Source: DASUDX01 sp036275365
GTDB lineage: Bacteria > Pseudomonadota > Gammaproteobacteria > Nevskiales > Nevskiaceae
DNA length: 64,000 bases
Direction of reading: 5' to 3'
NCBI GenBank assembly: GCA_036275365.1
Contig: DASUDX010000083.1
Span: 1 to 64,000, forward strand
The translations under genes were made by a program, and so were the position numbers. The notes under the pieces are model-generated. The model was given only the letters and a program-made list of their open reading frames with translations. It did no database searches and was not told the DNA's origin. Positions 1 through 7,900 of this stretch are shown here, piece after piece. Numbering within the stretch: the first letter of the stretch is position 1; every line of letters starts with the position of its first letter.

Positions 1-87
1 GCCGGGGGCCGCGCGATGAATGATGTCGTTGTGCCCCAGGGTCACCGGATCGAAGGTGCCGGAATAGGCCGCGACGATGCCGCTCAT
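1..87 (-). CDS. coaD: Phosphopantetheine adenylyltransferase, N-terminal part
   Basis: The first 29 codons of a minus-strand gene run off the left edge. The readable start has the CoaD nucleotidyltransferase opening: a hydrophobic strand, then SGTFDP and the T-x-G-H type motif (TLGH) that binds ATP. CoaD transfers AMP from ATP to 4'-phosphopantetheine, the penultimate step of coenzyme A synthesis. Its ATG overlaps the rsmD stop codon as ATGA (84-87), so the two are probably translationally coupled. An rsmD-coaD order is common in bacteria. The rest of the protein lies outside the window. Confidence 0.9.
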   Translation of the reverse strand, partial: MSGIVAAYSGTFDPVTLGHNDIIHRAAPG

Positions 88-647
88 GGCGGGGGCTCCA
101 GGCTCAGGAGGCCGAAGCTTACCTGACCGGCCTGCTTCTCCCGCAGCCAGCGCGCACCGGCCGGCAGCGGCGGCCGCGCCGCCCCCGGCCATTCCAGATA
201 GATGCGATGGCCCGGCGCCAGCCAGCCGGGCAGGGCGGCCAGCGCCGGTGCCAGCAGACCGGCCGCATAGGGCGGATCGAGAAACACCAGGTCGTAAGGG
301 CCGCCGCCTGCGCGCAGCCGGCTCAGCGCATCGGCCTGGATCAGCTCGGCCCGTTCGCTGGCACCGAGGCTGGCCAGCGCGCTGCGGATCGCCGCCACCG
401 CCGGGCCCGCCTGCTCGATGAAGCAGACCCGGGCCGCCCCGCGCGAGAGCGCCTCCAGCCCCAGCGCGCCGCTGCCGGCGAAGGCATCGAGCACGCGGGC
501 GCCCTCGATCACCGGCGCCAGCCAGTCGAACAGGGTCTGGCGCACCCGGTCCGGGGTGGGCCGCAGGCCGGGCAGATCGGGCACCGCCAGCCGCCGGCTG
601 CGGTACTGCCCGCCGATCAGGCGCAGCTCGCCCGGCGCCCGCTTCAT
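84..647 (-). CDS. rsmD: 16S rRNA (guanine966-N2)-methyltransferase RsmD
   Basis: The 187-residue length is normal for the family. RsmD uses S-adenosylmethionine to methylate N2 of G966 in 16S rRNA during 30S assembly. A glycine-rich SAM site (VLDAFAGSGALGLEALSRG, residues 52-70) is followed by the catalytic DPPY motif (124-127). The N-terminal segment IGGQYRSRRL and the R-P-T-x-D-R-V-R-x-T-L-F block are family signatures. The ATG overlaps the stop of the upstream 44-residue membrane protein (644-647), and its own stop overlaps the coaD start. Confidence 0.95.
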   Translation of the reverse strand: MKRAPGELRLIGGQYRSRRLAVPDLPGLRPTPDRVRQTLFDWLAPVIEGARVLDAFAGSGALGLEALSRGAARVCFIEQAGPAVAAIRSALASLGASERAELIQADALSRLRAGGGPYDLVFLDPPYAAGLLAPALAALPGWLAPGHRIYLEWPGAARPPLPAGARWLREKQAGQVSFGLLSLEPPP

Positions 648-778
648 CCGCGGTCGTGGTCGATGCCCTGGCGCTCGGCCTCGGCCAGCCGCGCCTTCAG
701 CGCCGCCACGCCCGCGAGGTGATAGGCGAGCCCCGCCCCGCAGGCGAGCCCGACCAGGAACACGATGAGATAGATCAC
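644..778 (-). CDS. 44-residue single-pass membrane microprotein
   Basis: This short frame starts with GTG at 778 and ends at 644. The product begins with a hydrophobic segment (about residues 2-23, VIYLIVFLVGLACGAGLAYH) and ends in a charged, probably helical tail rich in Arg, Glu and Ala. Its GTG overlaps the stop of the upstream SPFH gene (GTGA, 775-778) and its stop overlaps the rsmD ATG (ATGA, 644-647). Such overlaps on both sides argue strongly that it is translated. It resembles the short membrane partners or subunits often seen beside membrane complexes, but I know of no named family. A role with the SPFH protein is inference from coupling alone. Confidence 0.7.
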   Translation of the reverse strand: MIYLIVFLVGLACGAGLAYHLAGVAALKARLAEAERQGIDHDRG

Positions 779-1686
779 GGGGTCTTCCCCAGGCTGCCGA
801 GGTTGTAGAGCAGGTTGCCGCCGGTGCCGGTCACCACCTGGGGCACCGAGCCGTCCCAGCGTTCGATCTGGTTCTGCTGCACCAGCAGCGGTGTCAGCGA
901 GGCACTGATGCGCTCGTTGGCCTCGGCCTGGGCCTTGGCGCGGGTCAGGGTGGATTCGGCCTCGGCCTGGGCGGCGATGATCAGCTTCTCCTTCTCGGCC
1001 TGGGCGTTGGTGATGGTGATCTGCTTGTTCTGCTCGGCCTGGCGGTTGATGATTTTCAGCCGCTCCTCCTCCTGCTTGGCCTCCTGCACCGCGACGATCT
1101 TCTGCATGATGTTCTGCGGCAGCTGGATCTTGCGCAGGGCGGCATCGGAGAAGGCGAACGGCAGCGGCTTGAACTCCTGCTCCAGGCGCGCGCGGATCTC
1201 GGTGTTGATGGCATCGCGATGGTCGGCGATGGTCTCGACGCTGTACTTGCCGCCGACATCGCGCACCACATCGCGGATGATCGGGTTGATCTTCTTCTCG
1301 AAGTAGTTCTCACCGAAGGTGCTGAGAATCTCCGGCATCTTCTCGGCCATCGGCGTGTACATCACCGACAGCTCGATGTCGTAGCTCACATTCTTGGCGT
1401 CGAGCACATCCAGATGCGGCTTGTAGATGATGCCGTCGCTGTCCTCGTCGTCATTGCTGCCGGCGTAGTTGGCGGTCTGCAGCTTGACATCCATCACCAT
1501 CACCGAGTCGATGAAGGGCCGCTTCCAGTGCAGGCCCGGCAGCGAGACCGACTCGCTGTAGCGGCCGAAGGTCTTGACCACCCCCACCTGGCCGGACTCG
1601 ATGGTGTAGAACGAGCCGAGCACGGTCACCGCCACCAGCAGCAGCACCGATCCGGCCAGTATCGATTTCAAGGTCCCCAGTCCCAT
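775..1686 (-). CDS. SPFH/prohibitin-family membrane protein
   Basis: This 303-residue protein has one N-terminal transmembrane helix (about 8-26), an SPFH/band-7 domain (about 26-200; IESGQVGVVKTFGRY opens it) and a long Ala/Glu/Gln/Lys coiled coil (about 205-270), the layout of prohibitin- and HflC-like proteins. Members form large membrane-bound rings that organise membrane patches or regulate FtsH-type proteases. It has no hflK or ftsH neighbour, so hflC is not assigned. A GGGGAGAG ribosome site precedes the ATG. It lies 23 bases after the glutathione transferase gene and overlaps the 44-residue membrane protein downstream. Confidence 0.85.
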   Translation of the reverse strand: MGLGTLKSILAGSVLLLVAVTVLGSFYTIESGQVGVVKTFGRYSESVSLPGLHWKRPFIDSVMVMDVKLQTANYAGSNDDEDSDGIIYKPHLDVLDAKNVSYDIELSVMYTPMAEKMPEILSTFGENYFEKKINPIIRDVVRDVGGKYSVETIADHRDAINTEIRARLEQEFKPLPFAFSDAALRKIQLPQNIMQKIVAVQEAKQEEERLKIINRQAEQNKQITITNAQAEKEKLIIAAQAEAESTLTRAKAQAEANERISASLTPLLVQQNQIERWDGSVPQVVTGTGGNLLYNLGSLGKTP

Positions 1687-1709
1687 CGTGGCTCTCCCCT
1701 GTGCGGCGC

Positions 1710-2399
1710 TCAGGCCGCCGTGCGCCGATGATCGGCCAGCACGCGGCCGACGGCCAGCACCTCCGCCTCGTGATCGGGATCGCGGTAGGGCTCATCCAGC
1801 GCGGCCTGATACCACTCGCGCATCGCCGGCAGGGCCAGCAGCCGCTCGACATAGGCCTGGGCCACCGCCGGCAGCGGCAGGGCGTAGGTCTGCACGCGGA
1901 AGGCCACCGGCGCATAGAAGGCATCCACCGCGCTGAAGGCGCGACCGGTGAGCCAGGGACCACCCCAGCGGGCCAGGCCCTCGCCCCACAGTTCGGCGAG
2001 CCGCTCCAGATCCTGCTCCAGCGCGGCGGGCCGCTCGTGTAGGGCCACCCGCAGCCCGCAGTTCATGCCGCAATGGTTGCGCAAGGGGGCGAAGCCGCTG
2101 TGCATCTCGGCGCTGGCCGAGCGCGCCCAGGCCCGTGCCGCCGGGTCCGGGGGCCACACCCCCGGATGCCGCTCGGCGAGGTATTCGACGATGGCCAGCG
2201 AGTCCCATACCGCGGTCTGGCCGTCGATCAGGCAGGGCACCTTGCCGGTGGGCGAGAAGGCGCGGAAGGCCGCCCGGTTGGAGCCCGGGGCGAAGGGATG
2301 GAGGACTTCCTCGAAGGCCAGGCCCTGGACCCGCATCAGCGCCCAGGGGCGCAGCGACCAGGACGAGTAGTTCTTGTTGGCGATATGCAGGCGATACAT
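1710..2399 (-). CDS. Glutathione S-transferase family protein
   Basis: A 229-residue cytosolic enzyme with an N-terminal thioredoxin-like domain and an all-helical C-terminal domain. The opening NKNYSSWSLRPW carries the serine/arginine region typical of the bacterial subgroup, followed by the glutathione-binding block FSPTGKVPCLIDG and D-S-L-A-I-V-E-Y-L. Members conjugate or reduce with glutathione; the substrate cannot be read from sequence. The start at 2399 is chosen because GGAGGG lies just upstream and the protein aligns with the family from its first residue. It follows the B12-binding regulator by 64 bases on the same strand, so it may be a regulatory target of it. Confidence 0.88.
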   Translation of the reverse strand: MYRLHIANKNYSSWSLRPWALMRVQGLAFEEVLHPFAPGSNRAAFRAFSPTGKVPCLIDGQTAVWDSLAIVEYLAERHPGVWPPDPAARAWARSASAEMHSGFAPLRNHCGMNCGLRVALHERPAALEQDLERLAELWGEGLARWGGPWLTGRAFSAVDAFYAPVAFRVQTYALPLPAVAQAYVERLLALPAMREWYQAALDEPYRDPDHEAEVLAVGRVLADHRRTAA

Positions 2400-2463
2400 G
2401 CGCACCCTCCGCAGACGCGGCCGGTGCGCAGTATCGCCGAGCCGGCCACGGGCCGGCAGCCAC

Positions 2464-3450
2464 TCAGAAGCCGGCGACGCGCTCGCGCCGCAGGGCGTCG
2501 AGTTCCAGGCTGAACTCGCGCAGGCCGGAGGGACGGCGCGCCCCGATCTGCGCCAGCGCCCGCCCGTAGCCGCTGCTGGAGGATCCGCCGATGAACAGCG
2601 GGAAGGGCATCGGCAGCTGGGCCCGCAGCTTGAGCAGCTGGCCCTCGATGCGCGGATCATCGGCCGGATAGCAGAGCGAGAGCGCCACCGCGCGGGCCCG
2701 CAGCTGCTCGGCGGCATAGACGATTTCCTCGGCCGGCAGACCCGGCCCGAGGTACTGCACCGCCCAGCCGGCGCGCAGCGCGGTCACCGCCACCATCAGC
2801 GCACCCAGCTCGTGGTTCTGGCCGAAGGGGGTGGTGACCACGATCATCGGGCCGCTCGGCGCCACGCTGGAGCTGGTCATCAGATCGCCGAGGAAGGTGC
2901 GCATCTGCGCCGAGGCGAAGTGCTCGTGGGCGATGCGCAGATCGCCCTCGCGCCAGCGGCGGCCGATGTCCTGCATCAGCGGATCGACGAACTCGCTGAA
3001 CAGGTCGGGGATGGTGAGGCTGCGGGTGGCCTGCAGCAGCGCCTGCTGGAAGGCGTTGCCATCCATCGCGCGGGCCGCCTCCAGCGCCACCTCCACCAGC
3101 TTGGAGCGGGTGAACGGGATCTTCGGCGAGGCCTCGACGCCGGGCAGGGTGTCGCGGCCGACCAGGGCGCGCAGTTCCTCCATCGGCAGATTGGCGATCT
3201 CGCTGATGCGGTGCCCCAGCTCGACCGCCTGGCGCAGCAGCACCAGCCGCTGCACCTCCCAGTCGGAGTAGAGGCGGCGCGATTTGTCGGTGCGATCGGG
3301 CTTGATCGCCTCGTAGCGGCGCTCCCAGGCGCGGATCACATGCGCGGACAGGCCCGAGCGCCGTGCCGCGACATTGATCGGACAGCGCGGGCTTTCGGCC
3401 GGGGCGGCCTGGGCGGAAGTGCGGCTGGAACGGCTGGCGGAAGGGGGCAT
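2464..3450 (-). CDS. MerR-type regulator with B12-binding domain (CarH/LitR-like)
   Basis: This 328-residue protein has a MerR winged helix (about 24-95), a helical bundle (115-195) and a Rossmann-type cobalamin domain (about 200-325). The bundle contains W166, nine residues, then E176-H177, the W-x9-EH signature of adenosylcobalamin photoreceptors. H213 in QNHELG is the expected lower cobalt ligand. Known CarH/LitR proteins bind operators as B12-bound tetramers in the dark and release them in light. Two departures are visible: the residue after W166 is Arg, where CarH has the light-state ligand His, and the usual acidic residue of E-x-H-x-x-G is Gln. No carotenoid or photolyase genes are nearby. 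Repeated TGTCTA sites lie upstream. Confidence 0.85.
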   Translation of the reverse strand: MPPSASRSSRTSAQAAPAESPRCPINVAARRSGLSAHVIRAWERRYEAIKPDRTDKSRRLYSDWEVQRLVLLRQAVELGHRISEIANLPMEELRALVGRDTLPGVEASPKIPFTRSKLVEVALEAARAMDGNAFQQALLQATRSLTIPDLFSEFVDPLMQDIGRRWREGDLRIAHEHFASAQMRTFLGDLMTSSSVAPSGPMIVVTTPFGQNHELGALMVAVTALRAGWAVQYLGPGLPAEEIVYAAEQLRARAVALSLCYPADDPRIEGQLLKLRAQLPMPFPLFIGGSSSSGYGRALAQIGARRPSGLREFSLELDALRRERVAGF

Positions 3451-3461
3451 GAGCAGACTCC

Positions 3462-3540
3462 TGTCTAAGCTACAGGGGCAACTTATTAGACAAACCCCCG
3501 GTTTCAAGGTCTTTGTCTAGCTTCTGTTCGCTCTTGTCAA
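3462..3540. promoter_or_regulatory. Repeated TGTCTA/TAGACA sites between the regulator and mgtE
   Basis: The divergent region holds TGTCTA at 3462-3467, TAGACAAA at 3487-3494, its exact inverse TTTGTCTA at 3512-3519, and TTGTCAA at 3534-3540. The middle two form a perfect 8-base inverted repeat with a 17-base spacer. MerR-family proteins bind dyads and CarH/LitR proteins bind several sites in tandem, so this is a plausible autoregulatory operator cluster for the adjacent gene, and possibly for mgtE. The repeats are seen directly; the identity of the binding protein is inferred. Confidence 0.5.
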
Positions 3541-3638
3541 ACTTCTGGGTGCCGGACGGGGGCTGGCCCTTCACCGGGAATTCACTGGAAGTATCGGGGT
3601 CAAGGTTCTAGATTCCTTGCTCTTTCCCCGGTCTGCCC

Positions 3639-4988
3639 ATGGCCACTGACGACGCCAAGACGCGAATCACCCGCCTGCGCGCCGCGCTGGGCGGCGGGCG
3701 TCTGCTGCCGGTCAAGCGTCAGCTGGCCGCGCTCAACCCGGCCGAGATCGCCGGCCTGCTGGAGTCGCTGCCGCCGCGCGAGCGCGAGGTGGTGTGGGAG
3801 ATGGTCGACCCGGCCGACGATGGCGAGGTGCTGCTGCACCTGGCCGAGGCGGTGCGCGCCGGGCTGATCCGCAAGATGGATGTGGAGGAGCTGGTCGCCG
3901 CCGCCGAGGAACTGGAGATCGACGATCTCGCCGACTTCCTCGAGGACCTCCCGGAGACCGTCACCCGCGAGGTGATGAAGGCGCTCGACGCCGACGACCG
4001 CGCCCGCCTCGAGGCGGTGCTGGCCTACGAGCCGGACAGCGCCGGCGGCCTGATGAACACCGACACGGTGACGGTGCGTCCGGATGTCACCCTGGAAACC
4101 GTGCAGCGCTATCTGCGCCTGCGCGGCGAGCTGCCACCGCAGACCGATGCCCTGTTCGTGGTCGATCGCTACGGCGGCTATCTCGGCCAGCTGCCGCTGG
4201 ATCGCATCCTCACCCAGGACCCCGCCGCCACCGTCGGCCAGGTGATGGATCGCAGCCGCGAGGCGCTCTCGGCCCAGGCCAGCCAGCGCGAGGTGGTGGC
4301 GCGCTTCGAGGACTCCGATCTGATCTCGGCGCCGGTGATCAACGAGCAGGACCACAAGCTGGTCGGCCGCATCACCGTGGACGATGTGATGGACCTGGTG
4401 CGCGCCGAGGGCGATCGCAACCTGATGGCGAGCGCCGGTCTGGACGAGGAGGAGGATTTGTTCGCCGATGTCCGGCCGGCCGCGCGGCGGCGCGCCATCT
4501 GGCTGGGCGTGAACCTGCTGACCGCCTTCATGGCGAGCTATGTGGTGGGCCTGTTCGAGGCCACCATCACCGAGGTGGTGGCGCTGGCGGTGCTGATGCC
4601 GGTGGTGGCCAGCATGGGTGGCATCGGCGGCAGTCAGACCCTCACCCTGATGATCCGCGGCTATGCCCTCAACCAGGTCGGGCCGGGCAACACCGCCTTC
4701 CTGCTGCGCAAGGAACTGCTGGTGGCACTGATCAACGGCTGCGGCTGGGCCCTGCTGGTGGCGGCGGTCACCTGGCTGTGGTTCCGCTCGCTGCCGCTGG
4801 CCCTGGTGGTGGCCCTGGCCCTGGTGGTGAACCAGGTGGCGGCGGCCCTGGCCGGCATCGTCATCCCCCTGCTGCTGCGCCGGATCAAGGTCGACCCGGC
4901 GCTGGCCGGCAGCGTGGTGCTGACCACCGTCACCGATGTGGTCGGCTTCTTCTGCCTGCTCGGGCTCGGCGCGCTGATCCTGGTCTGA
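3639..4988 (+). CDS. mgtE: Magnesium transporter MgtE
   Basis: The 449-residue length matches MgtE. The layout is an N-terminal superhelical domain (about 15-135), a pair of CBS domains (about 140-255, starting at EPDSAGGLMNTD) and five membrane helices (about 280-449). The cytosolic domains sense Mg2+ and close the pore when it is abundant. The pore block reads MGGIGGSQTLTLMIRG, a variant of the usual GGNAGTQ form that I associate with a gammaproteobacterial subgroup. The conserved Asp of TTVTDVVGF in the last helix is present. It is divergent from the B12-binding regulator and converges on gdhB with 7 bases between stops. Confidence 0.93.
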   Translation: MATDDAKTRITRLRAALGGGRLLPVKRQLAALNPAEIAGLLESLPPREREVVWEMVDPADDGEVLLHLAEAVRAGLIRKMDVEELVAAAEELEIDDLADFLEDLPETVTREVMKALDADDRARLEAVLAYEPDSAGGLMNTDTVTVRPDVTLETVQRYLRLRGELPPQTDALFVVDRYGGYLGQLPLDRILTQDPAATVGQVMDRSREALSAQASQREVVARFEDSDLISAPVINEQDHKLVGRITVDDVMDLVRAEGDRNLMASAGLDEEEDLFADVRPAARRRAIWLGVNLLTAFMASYVVGLFEATITEVVALAVLMPVVASMGGIGGSQTLTLMIRGYALNQVGPGNTAFLLRKELLVALINGCGWALLVAAVTWLWFRSLPLALVVALALVVNQVAAALAGIVIPLLLRRIKVDPALAGSVVLTTVTDVVGFFCLLGLGALILV

Positions 4989-4995
4989 GGCCGGC

Positions 4996-7900
4996 TCAGC
5001 CGAGCAGCCGCTGCAGCTCGCGCAGGGCGACGGTCAGGCCGGCGTAATCCAGCGCATTGGCGCTCTGCAGCTCCTGCAGCCGCTCCAGGGCCAGACGCAC
5101 CTCGCCCTCATGGGCGGCGAGCCAGGCCTCCAGCCGCTCCGCCGCGCTGCCGCCGTGCGCGGTCAGCACCCGCCCCGCCAGCTGCCGCTGCAGTCGGTAG
5201 GCGTCCTCGCGCAGATGGTTGCGGGCCAGCGCCTGCCACTTGCCCTGCACGCCGAGGCCGACCACGCCGCTGAGCAGCCAGAGCAGGCGCAGACGCTCGC
5301 CGACGCCGAAATAGACCCGCGCCGCCAGCTCCAGCGGCACCGCGGCCTCGCTGGCGAGATCGGCCACATCCAGCGCCGAGCCGAGCACCCGGGTGCTGGC
5401 CAGACGCGTGGCCAGGGATTCCGGCAGGCCGTCGGCGATCAGCGGATCGCGGCCGCGCTGCCAGTCCTCGCGATAGGCCGCCGGCAGCACCTCGGGCAGC
5501 AGGGCATCGAGAGCCGCCACCGGCGCGGCATAGCGCTCGACGATCTCGCCCACTTCCAGGCGCTCGGTCAGCCGGCTGGCGATCATCCAGCCGGTGGCGT
5601 GCTTGAGCAGGCCGATCGGGCGCTGCATCAAGCGGTACTGGCGCGCCGCCGGCAGGCGGCCGTCCAGGGCCTCGATCTCGGTCCAGTAGCGGTCGCCGCC
5701 GTAGATCTCATGCGCCGCCGCATAGGCTTCCAGGACCGAGGCCACGGTCATGCCGTGATCCTCGGCCATGCGGTGGGCGAAGGCGATGCCCATGCGGTTG
5801 ACCACCGCGTTGGACAGCACGGTGGCGATGATCTCGCGCTTGAGCCGATGCCCGGCGAGCGCCTCGCGCTGCTGTTCCACCAGCAGGGGCGGGAAGTTGG
5901 CGAGCAGATCGCGGATGAAGAAGGGGTCGTCCGGCATGCGCGTCTTCAGCGCCGAGCCGTACAGCGAGATCTTGCTGTAGGCCACCAGCACCGCCAGTTC
6001 CGGGCGGGTCAGGCCCTGGCCCTGGCTGCGCCGCTCCTTGAGGCTCTCCTCGTCCGGCAGGGCCTCGATGGCGCGATCGAGCAGCCCCTCGCGCTCCAGC
6101 GTGCGGATCAGATTGGCGTGCTCGTCCAGACGCGCCGGCGCATCCTGCTGCAGCAGACTGATGCAGGCGCTCTGCACATAGTTGTCGCGCAGCACGAAGC
6201 GGGCGATGTCCTCGGTCATCGCCACCAGCAGGGGATCGCGGCGCGCGCGATCGAGCCGGCCCTGGGCCATCAGCTGGTTGAGCGGGATCTTGATGTTGAC
6301 CTCGCGATCCGAGCTGTGGACACCGCCGCTGTTGTCGATGGCATCGGTGTTGATGCGCCCGCCGAGCGCAACCCCCTGCGGCCCGCGCGGGCCACCGGCC
6401 ATGGCGTACTCGATGCGCCCCTGCTGGGTGAAGCCGAGATTGCCGCCCTCCCCCACCACCTGACAGCGCAGCTCGCGGCCGTTGACGCGAATGGCGTCGT
6501 TGGCGCGGTCGCGGACCTCGGCATGGCTCTGGTACTGGCTCTTCACATAGGTGCCGATGCCGCCGTTCCAGAGCAGATCGACCGGCGCGCAGAGAATGGC
6601 CCGCATCAGCTCGGCCGGGGTCAGGCTGCGCTCGCCGCCCTCGGCGGTCAGCGGCAGGCCCAGCGCCCGCTGCGCCGCCGCCGAGACGCGGATGTGCTTG
6701 GCACTGCGCGGCCAGACACCGCCGCCGGCCGAGATCAGGGCCTTGTCGTAGTCCTCCCAGGAGGAGCGCGGCAGGGCGAACAGCCGGCTGCGCTCGGCAA
6801 AGCTCGTGGCCGGATCCGGATCGGGGTCGATGAAGATGTGGCGGTGGTCGAAGGCGGCCAGCAGACGGATCTGGGTCGACAGCAGCATGCCGTTGCCGAA
6901 CACATCGCCGCTCATGTCGCCGATGCCCACCACCGTGAACGGCTCGCGCTGGATGTCGCGCAGTGGGCTCATCTCGCGGAAGTGGCGCTTGACGCTCTCC
7001 CACGCGCCGCGGGCGGTGATGCCCATCTTCTTGTGGTCATAGCCGGCGCTGCCGCCGGAGGCGAAGGCATCCCCCAACCAGTGGCCGTACTCGGCCGAGA
7101 GGGCATTGGCGATGTCGCTGAAGGTGGCGGTGCCCTTGTCCGCCGCCACCACCAGATAGGGGTCGTCCTCGTCATGGCGGACCACCGCGGGCGGCGGCAC
7201 GATCTGGTCCTCCACCAGGTTGTCGGTGAGATCGAGCAGACCGCGCAGAAAGGTCTGGTAGCAGGCCACGCCCTGGCGCAGATAGGCCTCGCGCTCGGCC
7301 AGCGGCTGCTTGACCACGAACCCGCCCTTGGCGCCGACCGGCACGATCACCGCGTTCTTCACCATCTGCGCCTTCATCAGGCCCAGCACCTCGGTGCGGA
7401 AATCCTCGCGGCGGTCACTCCAGCGCAGTCCGCCACGGGCCACCTTGCCGCCGCGCAGATGCACACCCTCGACCTCCGGGGCATAGACCCAGATCTCGAA
7501 CATCGGCCGCGGCTGCGGCAGCTCGGGAATCCGCGTCGGATCGAGCTTGAGGCTGATCCAGCGCTTCGGCCGGCCCTCGGCGTCCGGCTGGAAGTAGTTG
7601 GTGCGCAGGCCGGCGCGGATCACCGACAGGCAGCCGCGCAGCACGCGATCGGCGTCGAGGCTGGTGACCGCGTCGAGCAGGCTGTCCAGCGCCTGGGCGT
7701 GGACGATCTCGGCCTCGCGACGGCGGCCGGCGTCCTGTGCCGGATCGAAGCGGGCCTCGAACAGACCGAGCAGGCGGCGGGCGATCAGCGGGTGTTCGGC
7801 GAGGGTGCGCTCGATCTCGCGCGAGCCATAGGGCAGCCCCACCTGGTTGAGATAGCGCGCCAGCATGCGCAGGGCGCTCACCTGCCGCACCGCCAGCCCC

